Source: Verrucomicrobia bacterium UBA1200 (GTDB lineage: Bacteria > Verrucomicrobiota > Kiritimatiellia > RFP12 > UBA1067). From it: DNA of 40,051 nucleotides. Shown one piece after another: positions 26,901-34,499 of this stretch; the first letter of the stretch is position 1; the number at the start of each line of letters is the position of its first letter. The stretch spans positions 1-40,051 of the forward strand of contig DBXY01000014.1 in assembly GCA_002309765.1 (NCBI GenBank), read 5' to 3'. A program made the translations under genes and the position numbers. Below the pieces are notes generated by a model. That model was not told where the DNA came from, did no database searches, and saw nothing but the letters and a program-made list of their open reading frames with translations.

Positions 26901-27926
26901 TCACTTCGCGGCGGGGGACGGTTCCGCCTGCTCAACGGCAATCAATTTCACGGTGGGGATAAGCGGTTTGGCGTCGTCTATGGCCAAATCGCGGCGGACG
27001 TGCACCGTCACCGGCACGTCATTGGTTAAATTCCCGGCAACCACTGGTATGTCGCCGTTAACCGTAACCACCAAATCTCCGGGTTTTATTTCGGCAATCG
27101 TCTCCGACCGCCCGGACACCTCAATGTCCACCGCCGGCGGCTCGACCCGCCACACCGACGCCGCGCTGCCGGACTTGCCCATTACGATCACCGGGACCTG
27201 GTTGACCGTGGCGGTGGTGTTCTCGTTAATGATTTTGGCGGTGACCATGATGTCCGGCGGATCAAGCTTGGCGTTTGGCACCTCGCTCGGGGGAAGCAGC
27301 TTGGCCCGGACGGAAAAAGTCTGGGCGCGGCCCTCGACGTTGATCGGCTCCATCTGAAGCTGGAATTTGGCATTCTCCAGCGGGCTGAGCAGCCGCCTAG
27401 ACCCCATCACCACCACATTGGTCTGGTCGTACACCAACTGCACCCGGCCGCGGGCCCGGCCTGCGGTTACCGGCGTTGCCACCGGCACCTCCAGCCGCAT
27501 CGGCACGTCAAAACGCACCTGAACCTGCGACGGCTCGATCGCCACCACCCGCAACCTCCGATTGAATCCCTTCAGGTTCGAGGTCCGGACTTTCACCGCC
27601 ACGGTGTCCTCGTTGGCCTTCTTCTGGCGGGGACGGATCTGGCACAGCAAATCGCTCTCCGAAAGCTGGGTGACCTCCTCGTAAGGGCCGCGCAGCAGCA
27701 CCCGAACCGACGGCGGGTCGATCGACTCCACCACCGCGTGTTCTTTGTCGCCCGTACCGGTATCGACGCGATCCTGCTCCACCGGGAAATAAACCACCCG
27801 GACGTGGCTGATGTCCGACCGGATGGAAAAATAAATCATCAGCGCCAGCAGCAACGACACCAGCTTCCACCAGCCGTTGCGGAGGAATATGCTCTTGAGC
27901 GCCGCCAGAACCGGTTTAAACGTCAT
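26901..27926 (-). CDS. cdaR: YbbR-domain protein, CdaR-like regulator of diadenylate cyclase
   Basis: 341 residues from the ATG at 27926, chosen for its strong GGAGGAGG upstream; the longer frame adds an implausible Arg-rich start. A signal-anchor helix near the N-terminus (WWKLVSLLLALMIYFSI) is followed by YbbR repeats facing the periplasm (PSVRVLLRGPYEEV, RVVAIEPSQVQVRFDV, PDIMVTAKIINENTTATV, PAVDIEVSGRSETIAEI). In Firmicutes CdaR binds and modulates CdaA; here its start lies inside the 3' end of cdaA (11-bp overlap), supporting the same partnership. Function is by family and context. Confidence 0.85.
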   Translation of the reverse strand: MTFKPVLAALKSIFLRNGWWKLVSLLLALMIYFSIRSDISHVRVVYFPVEQDRVDTGTGDKEHAVVESIDPPSVRVLLRGPYEEVTQLSESDLLCQIRPRQKKANEDTVAVKVRTSNLKGFNRRLRVVAIEPSQVQVRFDVPMRLEVPVATPVTAGRARGRVQLVYDQTNVVVMGSRRLLSPLENAKFQLQMEPINVEGRAQTFSVRAKLLPPSEVPNAKLDPPDIMVTAKIINENTTATVNQVPVIVMGKSGSAASVWRVEPPAVDIEVSGRSETIAEIKPGDLVVTVNGDIPVVAGNLTNDVPVTVHVRRDLAIDDAKPLIPTVKLIAVEQAEPSPAAK

Positions 27927-28791
27927 GGGCGACCTCCTCCGCCGTAGCCGGCACATTGCGGTTGAAACGCGAGGCCAAACGCCCGAAGAAATCGCTCACC
28001 CGCATAAAAACCAACCACTGACCGCGATTCTTGGAACCGCGCATCCGCTCGAAATGCAAACGCAGAATCCGCTCCGCCTTGTTTCGCGAATAACGGCGGA
28101 TCCGCCCGTTGTGCGCCACGGATATGTCGCCGCGCTCCTCGGAAACCACCAGCACCAGCGCGTCGGTCTCCTCGGAAAGCCCCACCGCCGCCCGGTGCCG
28201 CATCCCCGATTCGATCAACTCCCGGCGGTGGGAAACCGGGAAAACGCAGTGCGCCGCCGCGATTCTGCCGTTGCGGATAATAATCCCGCCGTCGTGCAAA
28301 GGCACCGGCGGGGTAAGGATTGACGCCAACAATTCGGTGCTTACCAACGCCCGCAACTTAATGCCGCTTTCATCGTAATTGGCCAGCGATATTCCGCGCT
28401 CGATGGCGATCAGGGTCCCAATCTTTTTCTTGGCCAAATAGATCATCGCCTCAATTAAGCGGTCCTCCATGGCATCGTCGCGCTCGAACGAATTTCTGCC
28501 GCCGAACAGGCCCCTGGCGCCCACCAAAGCCAGCAACCGGCGCAACTCCTGCTGGAAAACCACCACCAGGCTCAAGGATAGGTAGATGAGCAGGAAATAG
28601 ACGATGCGTGCCAAAACGTCAAAGTGGAACAGCGAGACCAAGGCAATCAACGCCACCACCAGCAGGAAAAACCCGAGCAGCATTTGCGCGCTGCGGGTTC
28701 CCTTGAACACGCGAATCAAGCCGTAGATCACGATATAGAGAATCGCGATCTGCGCCAAGTCGTTAAACCCGATTTGAAATCCCTCAAACAT
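27916..28791 (-). CDS. cdaA: Diadenylate cyclase CdaA
   Basis: 291 residues. Makes cyclic di-AMP from two ATP at the cytoplasmic face of the membrane. Three N-terminal helices (IAILYIVIYGLIRVF, MLLGFFLLVVALIALVSLF, IVYFLLIYLSLSLVVVF) precede the DAC domain (~100-225). The usual DGA catalytic motif reads Asp167-Gly168-Gly169 (PLHDGGIII), and the ATP-binding RHR is intact (Arg198-His199-Arg200) in GMRHRAAVGLSEETDA. The rest of the site (FPVS, VVSEE, IS.A.NG) is conserved. The start overlaps the folP stop by 8 bp; the stop overlaps cdaR by 11 bp. Confidence 0.92.
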   Translation of the reverse strand: MFEGFQIGFNDLAQIAILYIVIYGLIRVFKGTRSAQMLLGFFLLVVALIALVSLFHFDVLARIVYFLLIYLSLSLVVVFQQELRRLLALVGARGLFGGRNSFERDDAMEDRLIEAMIYLAKKKIGTLIAIERGISLANYDESGIKLRALVSTELLASILTPPVPLHDGGIIIRNGRIAAAHCVFPVSHRRELIESGMRHRAAVGLSEETDALVLVVSEERGDISVAHNGRIRRYSRNKAERILRLHFERMRGSKNRGQWLVFMRVSDFFGRLASRFNRNVPATAEEVAHDV

Positions 28792-29638
28792 CCGTCAACC
28801 GTTCCCCGGCGGCGTCCAACGCCGCCACCATTTCCAAAGCCTGGCGGGTTTCGCGCACCGCGTGAACCCGCAAAATCTTCGCGCCGCGCCGCGCCGCCCA
28901 CAACGCGGCCGCCACGCTCCCGCCGTCCCGCAACGCCGCCGCCGGCTCGCGGCAAACTTCCCCCACGAACCGTTTGCGGGAAGCCCCTACCAGCACCGGC
29001 GCCAACTTCGCCAACCGCGGCAAAGCCGCCAAAATCTCCAGATTGCTCACGGTGTCCTTGCCGAACCCCAAACCGGGGTCAACCGTAAGCGAATCCCGGC
29101 TGATCCCCGACGAAACCGCGAACTCTACCGCCTCGCGCAACGCGGACTCCACTTCGTCCACCGTCACCCGCCCGGCCGACGCTTTACCGGCGGTGGCCAT
29201 CCAACCAAACGAGTGCATCAACACCAGCCCGGCGCCGAATTCCCGCGCCACCGCCGCCATTTCCGCGTCCCCGGCAAACGGCATCACGTCATTGATTATC
29301 GCGGCGCCGGCCGCCAGCGCCGCCCGCGCCACCGCCGCATGGCGGGTGTCCACCGAAATCGGCACCCCGGCACAGCCGGCCAGTTCGCGGACCACCGGCA
29401 AAATGCGCTCCGCCTCGGCGGTCTCGTCCACCGGAACCGCCCCCGGCCGGGTCGATTCGCCGCCGATGTCCAGTATGTCCGCCCCTTGGCGCACCAACTC
29501 CAGCCCGCGGGCGATCGCGGCCCCGGGATCCGCCCAATTGCCGCCGTCGGAAAAAGAGTCCGGCGTGACATTCAGGATACCCATCACCAGCGGACGCCCG
29601 TCGAGCGGCAGTTCAAGATTCGGGAGTTTCCACTTCAT
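28784..29638 (-). CDS. folP: Dihydropteroate synthase
   Basis: 284 residues from the ATG at 29638 (MKWKLPNLELPLDGRP). Condenses 6-hydroxymethyl-dihydropterin pyrophosphate with p-aminobenzoate in folate synthesis; the sulfonamide target. Signatures are MGILNVTPDSFSDGG, GADILDIGGESTRPGA, VPISVDTRHAAVARAAL, INDVMPF, DPGLGFGKD, LVGASRKRFVG and the terminal RVHAVRETRQAL. The longer open frame to 29725 adds an Arg-rich stretch that is only the shadow of the ftsH 3' end. The start lies 26 bp inside ftsH, so translation is probably coupled. Confidence 0.93.
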   Translation of the reverse strand: MKWKLPNLELPLDGRPLVMGILNVTPDSFSDGGNWADPGAAIARGLELVRQGADILDIGGESTRPGAVPVDETAEAERILPVVRELAGCAGVPISVDTRHAAVARAALAAGAAIINDVMPFAGDAEMAAVAREFGAGLVLMHSFGWMATAGKASAGRVTVDEVESALREAVEFAVSSGISRDSLTVDPGLGFGKDTVSNLEILAALPRLAKLAPVLVGASRKRFVGEVCREPAAALRDGGSVAAALWAARRGAKILRVHAVRETRQALEMVAALDAAGERLTDV

Positions 29639-31667
29639 GCTCAACCGGTTCCGTCTTTGCCGCTTCCGCCGTCCCGTCCGCGTCCGCCGCGTCTCCGGCG
29701 GGAGCCGGCTCCGTCTCCGGCTCAACCTTTGGCGGGATTTTGCGTTCCGGCATCACCCCGTTCTTGATCAACTCTTCCGCCTCGCGCCCGTCCAGCGTCT
29801 CGTACTCCAGCAACGCCTTGGCCAACAGTTCGAGCTTGTCGCGGTTGGCGTTGATAATCTCCTCCGCCCGCCGGTAGGCCTCGGCCAGCATTTTGCTGAC
29901 CACCTCGTCGATCCGCCGCGAAGTGTCCTCGCTGTAGGATTGGCTGCGGGTCAGCTCCCGCCCGACGAAAAGCGTCTCCTCGTTGGTGCCGAAAGCCTGG
30001 AAACCGAACTCCTCCGTCATACCGTAGCGGCAGACCATCTGGCGGGCCAGATCGGTGGCCTGTTTAATGTCCGCCGCCGCTCCGGTTGAGTAATCGTGGG
30101 TGAACAGCTCCTCGCCGATGCGCCCGCCGCAGCAAACCACCATCAAATCCTGCATCTGCTTGCGCGAGTAGTTGAAAACGTCCTTCTCCGGCAGGCTGGC
30201 GGTAAGGCCAAGCGCCCGTCCGCGCGGGATAATCGTAACCTTGTGCAACGGGTCGCAATGCTCGCACAGCACCTGCAATATCGCGTGCCCGGCCTCGTGC
30301 CAGGCGGTGCTTTGGCGCTCCTCGTCGTCCATCACCAGACTCTTGCGCTCGCGCCCCCACCGCACCTTGTCGCGGGCCTCCTCCAAATCGGAGTGGTGCA
30401 CCTTGCGCTGGTTGCGCCGGGCCGCGGTCAGCGCCGCCTCGTTCATCAGGTTAGCCAAATCCGCGCCGGAGAAGCCGCCCGTGCCGCGGGCGATGCGCGA
30501 CAGGTCAACATCGTCGTCCAAGGGCACTTTGGCGGAATGGATCTTGAGGATCTCCTCGCGCCCCTCCACCGTCGGCAGGTCAACCATCACCTGGCGGTCA
30601 AAGCGGCCCGGGCGCAGCAACGCCGGGTCCAGCACGTCCGGGCGGTTGGTCGCCGCGATCACAATGACGCCGCTGGCCCCCTCGAACCCGTCCATCTCCA
30701 CCAACATCGCGTTAAGCGTCTGCTCCCGTTCGTCGTGCCCGCCGCCGATGCCGGAAAAACGGCTCCGCCCCACCGCGTCGATCTCGTCGATAAAGATGAT
30801 GCAAGGGGCGTTTTTCTTGCCCTGTTCAAACATATCGCGCACCCGGGACGCGCCTACGCCCACGAACATCTCCACGAAATCCGACCCGCTGATGCTGAAA
30901 AACGGGACCCCGGCCTCGCCGGCGATCGCCTTTGCCAACAGCGTTTTTCCCGTGCCGGGAGGCCCCATCAGCAGCACTCCCTTCGGGATTTTGCCCCCCA
31001 GCCGCTGGAATTTCTTTGGGTCTTTCAGGAAATCCACCATCTCGGAGACCTCTTCCTTGGCCTCCTTCACCCCCGCCACGTCCGCGAAAGTCACCTTCTT
31101 CTTGTCCTGCTGGAGCAACCGGGCGCGGCTCTTGCCAAACTCGGAAGCGCCCATGTTGGAGCCGCGGATCATGCGGAAAAAGAGGAAATACAGAATCCCG
31201 AACGGGATCAGTATCCACAGGATCTCGCGCATGAAGGAGCCGAACATGTTGTTGTTGTAAACCAGCGGGCAGGTAACATTCTTTTCAAGCAGGAACTTCT
31301 CCAGATTGTCCGACGGCATCACGTTTACCCGGAAGGGCGTTTCGGGCTTGCCCTTCTTAATTCCGCGCAGATAGGTCTCGCCGTCAGAATCCCGCACCAG
31401 CTCGACCTTCTTGACCTCGCCCGCCTCGATCATTTTGCGGAACGCCAGCTGGTCCAGCACGGAATCATCCTTGCCCGGCTTGTAGAAGAAAAGCCCAAGC
31501 AGGAAAACGGACACCAGCGCCACCGCGGCCCACGCGGTAACGGGGTTTCTGCGGCCCGGTTGATCCGATTGGCGGGCAGTGCGCCGCAGGTTCGGCTGCT
31601 CCTCGCCGTCCGGTTTTTCGTCCGGCGGTCCGGGGTCTTTTTGATAATTCTGGTTCTCGTCTGACAT
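29613..31667 (-). CDS. ftsH: ATP-dependent zinc metalloprotease FtsH
   Basis: 684 residues from the ATG at 31667 (MSDENQNYQKD); the upstream TTG at 31706 is unlikely. Membrane-bound AAA+ protease degrading misfolded and regulatory membrane and cytosolic proteins. Two N-terminal membrane helices (AAVALVSVFLLGLFF and ILWILIPFGILYFLFF) flank a ~110-residue periplasmic domain. The AAA module has Walker A GPPGTGKT, Walker B IIFIDEIDAV and the second region of homology NRPDVLDPALLRPGRFDR. The zinc site is HEAGH. The last ~35 residues are Pro/Glu/Ala-rich. No ribosome-binding site is visible and the promoter lies very close. First gene of the ftsH-folP-cdaA-cdaR-ftsK-rodZ operon. Confidence 0.95.
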   Translation of the reverse strand: MSDENQNYQKDPGPPDEKPDGEEQPNLRRTARQSDQPGRRNPVTAWAAVALVSVFLLGLFFYKPGKDDSVLDQLAFRKMIEAGEVKKVELVRDSDGETYLRGIKKGKPETPFRVNVMPSDNLEKFLLEKNVTCPLVYNNNMFGSFMREILWILIPFGILYFLFFRMIRGSNMGASEFGKSRARLLQQDKKKVTFADVAGVKEAKEEVSEMVDFLKDPKKFQRLGGKIPKGVLLMGPPGTGKTLLAKAIAGEAGVPFFSISGSDFVEMFVGVGASRVRDMFEQGKKNAPCIIFIDEIDAVGRSRFSGIGGGHDEREQTLNAMLVEMDGFEGASGVIVIAATNRPDVLDPALLRPGRFDRQVMVDLPTVEGREEILKIHSAKVPLDDDVDLSRIARGTGGFSGADLANLMNEAALTAARRNQRKVHHSDLEEARDKVRWGRERKSLVMDDEERQSTAWHEAGHAILQVLCEHCDPLHKVTIIPRGRALGLTASLPEKDVFNYSRKQMQDLMVVCCGGRIGEELFTHDYSTGAAADIKQATDLARQMVCRYGMTEEFGFQAFGTNEETLFVGRELTRSQSYSEDTSRRIDEVVSKMLAEAYRRAEEIINANRDKLELLAKALLEYETLDGREAEELIKNGVMPERKIPPKVEPETEPAPAGDAADADGTAEAAKTEPVEHEVETPES

Positions 31668-31677
31668 ATAAAGGTAT

Positions 31678-31706
31678 ATGATACTATTTCGCGTGGTTTC
31701 GGGCAA
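31678..31706 (-). promoter_or_regulatory. Promoter of ftsH operon
   Basis: Minus-strand TTGCCC (31706-31701), 17-bp spacer, TATCAT (31683-31678). The expected transcription start would be only a few bases before the ATG at 31667, so the mRNA could be nearly leaderless, which agrees with the lack of a Shine-Dalgarno sequence. Confidence 0.38.
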
Positions 31707-31968
31707 TTCAAAAAGCGCAAAAATGGAAAAGTAATTTAGTCGTTAGCGGTTAGTCGTTAGGGATTAGGGGTTAGGGATTAGGGATTAGCCCGCCGCCCGC
31801 GTTTTTCACGGGAATGTAAATGAGGATAACGTGGGGCGGGGGCAGTTGAGGGTTGAGAGCTGGAGTACGGAAGTCTGATGTCTGAAGTCCGAAGTCTTGT
31901 GGCTGGACGACAAGTTATAGGCAAGCCAGCCGCCCCCGCCCCGCGCAGGAACGTTCATCTTGATAACT
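31707..31968. repeat. Gene-free island of word-like repeats
   Basis: No gene is supported. Iterated units GTTAGGGATTAGG (about 31740-31788) and (A)GTCTGAAGTCC-like units (about 31870-31898) fill the region. An 11-bp perfect GC-rich inverted repeat GGGGCGGGGGC lies at 31833-31843 with its inverse at 31932-31942. The 14-mer CAAGTTATAGGCAA at 31911-31924 is the exact reverse complement of 2237-2250 in the first island. Confidence 0.6.
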
Positions 31969-32148
31969 TTAGCCGTGTAGAACGTGTAGAGCGTGTTCCT
32001 TTGCGTTCTCTGCGTTCTTTGTGGCCCAAATCAATTCGCTCCTCGCGTTGTAACCATAAACGTCACTCCAGGACTCGCTCATCGCGGAGCCGATGGCCAG
32101 GTCGTAAAGCGTATACCAACATCGGAAAATCTCATTGTCTTGCCACAT
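31969..32148 (-). CDS. Short chimeric RHS fragment
   Basis: 59 residues, below usual gene-calling size. An ATG at 32148 lies 2 bp past the stop of the upstream membrane-protein gene, with AAGGA upstream. Residues ~21-41 read SAMSESWSDVYGYNARSELI, homologous to the RHS segment SAMSDARTDIYGYNARSELV of the larger cassette. After ARSELI the frame runs into the intergenic repeat (WATKNAENAKEH) and stops. It looks like the first bases of another RHS cassette cut short by a repeat. A functional product is doubtful; its start position mirrors that of the full cassettes. Confidence 0.5.
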   Translation of the reverse strand: MWQDNEIFRCWYTLYDLAIGSAMSESWSDVYGYNARSELIWATKNAENAKEHALHVLHG

Positions 32149-32150
32149 AG

Positions 32151-32852
32151 CTATTCCTTTTTGACTTGATTATTATTAAGCCGAATTTTAATTCTTCCCG
32201 TTGGAGTCAGATATTCAACTTCTTCTCCCAAAGAAAATGGAGATTTGTTGTACATTGATTTTAAGGTCAGGTTGCTGGATCTTATAACTTCAATTGCACC
32301 ACTTTTGCGAATAATGATTACCACTTTGACATTTAGTAATGGCGGGAAAAACTTGGCGGAAGACTTCCATGTCGGAATCGTTTTTTCACTATCGGTCATT
32401 CCATCCCATGCAATCGGCAAATGGGCAGGATTTATGTTTGATGTAAACATGATGGGAAAATTATCATTAATCTCATCAGGAACAGAAATTACAAAGCACC
32501 AATAAGCACATCGTTTGCAATTGATGTTTGTGTTCAAAAGAGAACACACATACTCATAAGAATTACTGAAAGCGTTGGTTTTCGCAATTGTTCTATACCC
32601 CTGCTGTATTGCTGCGCTGTATATGATTCTTGCATCACTAATAGCCGCAATAATTTCTTTATCTACAAGAATATCGTAGCAAGTCACCGCCATAATTAAA
32701 GCGATAACGAATAATGCGCAGGTGATGAGACCCCAGGCAATTTGTCTTTTTCCCGTTTTTTTCACAAGCACCCCGTCATAAATGGTGTTATGGAACTGCA
32801 CGAAAACATGGTAATACGCGATCAGAAATATAAACCCAATAATATGAAACAA
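32151..32852 (-). CDS. Membrane-anchored protein, candidate immunity to the adjacent RHS tip
   Basis: Up to 233 residues, unknown family, AT-rich. Two N-terminal hydrophobic helices (FHIIGFIFLIAYYHVFVQF and WGLITCALFVIALIMAVT) are followed by a ~170-residue extracytoplasmic domain with a CKRCAYWC motif. The only start in the shown span is TTG at 32852, and the frame stays open further upstream to about 32890 (reading SKFTISLILFHI). The true start is therefore uncertain, or the RHS tip upstream was frameshifted into this frame. It overlaps the 3' end of the RHS gene by at least 65 bp. Position directly after a toxin tip suggests immunity (inference). Confidence 0.6.
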   Translation of the reverse strand: MFHIIGFIFLIAYYHVFVQFHNTIYDGVLVKKTGKRQIAWGLITCALFVIALIMAVTCYDILVDKEIIAAISDARIIYSAAIQQGYRTIAKTNAFSNSYEYVCSLLNTNINCKRCAYWCFVISVPDEINDNFPIMFTSNINPAHLPIAWDGMTDSEKTIPTWKSSAKFFPPLLNVKVVIIIRKSGAIEVIRSSNLTLKSMYNKSPFSLGEEVEYLTPTGRIKIRLNNNQVKKE

Positions 32853-34029
32853 TATTAAGCTTATCGTGAACTTTGAAAAACTGGCACCTGTAAGTGGTTA
32901 TTACTTTACATGTTTTTGCGTCACAATATCCAATTCCACTTATGAAAAAACGTGGATAACATGCATAATCCAATGTAACGTCTAAAAATTGGCCTACGAC
33001 TCCAGAAAAACATTTACTCTTACCCAATGTGTGAAAGCCACTACTTTCATATGTATGAAGCACATTGCCAGTATAGGCGCATTTGCAACATTCAATTTTC
33101 CCAAGGCAATCAAACTTGTTAGCAACATTGTTGCGACAGATGGGATATAAAATTTTTCCTTCGGCCTCATATAAAGGATCCCTGCTCATCCACCTACCCG
33201 TCACCGGCTCGTAATGCCGGTAGTTGTAATACACCAGTCCCAACGCATCATCGGCGTATTCCGACGAGAAGCGGAACCTGTTTGCGGGCGCGAGGTTCCC
33301 AACGGAAACCGTCACGTCCCCGAATGGGGCGTACTCGTAATGGGCAACAGCAATGCCGCTTCCGTCAACTACTTCCGAGACGTTCTTGTTGCCGTCATGG
33401 GTATAGGAGTAAGCGCTGCCGCCATACCGCCACACCAACGGCCGGGTGGCGACGGGCTCGGTCGGATCCCAGACGAAAAGTTGGGTGTTGGAAGTTGTGA
33501 GTTCTGAGTTGGCGATCTGGAGGTAGTTGTCGTAAACAAAGGTTTGGTGAACATTGGTCACGCTGCCGACGGTTTCCGTGTACGACACCCGCCGCCCCAT
33601 GCGGTCGAAGGACATGATGACGTTGGTCTCACCGCAGGACCAGGAGACGGGGCGGTTCTCGCCGTTGTAGGTGACGGACCAGATGCCCGTCTTGGTTTGG
33701 ATAAGGGTCTGATCCCCGTCGTCATCAAACTGGGGCGCGAAGGTGTCCACACCATCTGATATGCCAGTGTACTGATTGAGGCTGTTCGCGGTGTAGGTAC
33801 GGGCAGTGCCGAGATCAGACGAGGTTTGCCGATTCCCTATGGGGTCGTATGCGTATTCGTGTTCGGTCGCCGGGGACGGCGACCCTCCCGTTCTGGCGGA
33901 GGAAACCAGCTCGCTCCTGGCGTTGTAGCCGTATATGTCGGTGCGGGCATCGCTCATTGCGGAGCCGGACTTGGCGCAGCCGAGTGGACTGTCAAAGATA
34001 TCATAACGCTCGAAAATATTGGCTTTCAT
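32788..34029 (-). CDS. RHS-core protein fragment with short Cys-rich C-terminal tip
   Basis: 413 residues from the ATG at 34029, which overlaps the stop of the preceding lipoprotein gene as ATGA. The RHS part has YGYNARSELVSSARTGG, YDPIGNR, NSLNQYTGI, VTYNGENRPVSW, FDRMGRRVSYTE, FVYDNYLQIANSE, FVWDPTEPVATRP, YTHDGNKNVSEVVD, HYEYAPFGDV, FRFSSEYADDALGLVYYNYRHYEPVTGRW. After the Trp at 33190-33192 the sequence turns AT-rich and gives a tip of ~130 residues rich in Cys (CLGKIECCKCAYTG, CDAKTCKVITTYRCQ). No toxin fold is recognised. It is much shorter than a full RHS protein (over 1000 residues): an orphan 3' cassette. The last ~22 codons overlap the next gene. Confidence 0.75.
   Translation of the reverse strand: MKANIFERYDIFDSPLGCAKSGSAMSDARTDIYGYNARSELVSSARTGGSPSPATEHEYAYDPIGNRQTSSDLGTARTYTANSLNQYTGISDGVDTFAPQFDDDGDQTLIQTKTGIWSVTYNGENRPVSWSCGETNVIMSFDRMGRRVSYTETVGSVTNVHQTFVYDNYLQIANSELTTSNTQLFVWDPTEPVATRPLVWRYGGSAYSYTHDGNKNVSEVVDGSGIAVAHYEYAPFGDVTVSVGNLAPANRFRFSSEYADDALGLVYYNYRHYEPVTGRWMSRDPLYEAEGKILYPICRNNVANKFDCLGKIECCKCAYTGNVLHTYESSGFHTLGKSKCFSGVVGQFLDVTLDYACYPRFFISGIGYCDAKTCKVITTYRCQFFKVHDKLNIVSYYWVYISDRVLPCFRAVP
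33190..33960 (-). repeat. RHS core repeat, copy B
   Basis: Long near-identical DNA shared with copy C (35159-35950) and, over its 3' part, copy A (39768-40051). Identity ends sharply at the GRW codons, where each copy passes into a different AT-rich tip. The stretch around GCCGGTAGTTGTAATACACC is almost unchanged in all three. Suitable as homology for tip exchange. Confidence 0.8.
33865..33884. repeat. REP-like palindrome inside RHS coding sequence
   Basis: GGTCGCC (33865-33871) and GGCGACC (33878-33884) form a perfect 7-bp inverted repeat with a 6-nt loop. It lies in the codons for ARTGGSPSPATEHE, just after YNARSEL. The same element occurs at 35885-35904. Confidence 0.6.
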
Positions 34030-34499
34030 TTCTTGTAACATAGTTGCCGCTCATCATTTACATCGCCGCTTACTTCAAATTTAATTACATTACCAAAAAC
34101 GTCTTTAACTTCAATTCTTGCACTTAATGCTTCTAGTCCCAAGAACAGATTATCATCCAAATTATCAAACACAATACTGTCTTTTGTTTTCATGAAATAT
34201 TGATCACTGCCACAATAATATCCTCTTGCCATTCCTAGCAATCGATTTATCTTATAATTGCGTCCACGGGAAGAATCCGTACCTGTAAAAGCAAAAGAGA
34301 CGGCAAGCACACGAATCTCTCTATCAGAACAAAAATCCAAAACTACCTTGCGTTTACTACTATCCAAAACAATTTTGCAGTAAACCCCATCGTTGACTGA
34401 ATTAATAATGCAATATTTGTAACTGTTGTGGGCAAAACTCACACAACCACATAATCCAAATAGTATGACGGCTAGTTTAAAAATGCGAATCATTTCCAT
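34026..34499 (-). CDS. Lipoprotein, candidate immunity to the metallopeptidase RHS tip
   Basis: 157 residues. Lipoprotein signal MIRIFKLAVILFGLCGC with lipobox Cys near residue 19. It starts at ATG 34499 or ATG 34493; GGGAGG upstream suits either. Body is beta-rich (VYCKIVLDSSKRKVVLDFC, DREIRVLAVSFAFTGTDS) and ends IEVKDVFGNVIKFEVSGDVNDERQLCYKK. No family recognised. Its start overlaps the RHS-metallopeptidase stop by 10 bp and its stop overlaps the next RHS start (ATGA), so it is wedged in a translational chain. A periplasmic lipoprotein next to a peptidase tip suggests it blocks that peptidase in the periplasm (inference). Confidence 0.7.
   Translation of the reverse strand: MEMIRIFKLAVILFGLCGCVSFAHNSYKYCIINSVNDGVYCKIVLDSSKRKVVLDFCSDREIRVLAVSFAFTGTDSSRGRNYKINRLLGMARGYYCGSDQYFMKTKDSIVFDNLDDNLFLGLEALSARIEVKDVFGNVIKFEVSGDVNDERQLCYKK

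Noticed and set aside
29639..29725. N-terminal extension of folP (Arg-rich)
   Set aside because: Out-of-frame reading of the ftsH 3' end; DHPS homology begins just after the ATG at 29638.
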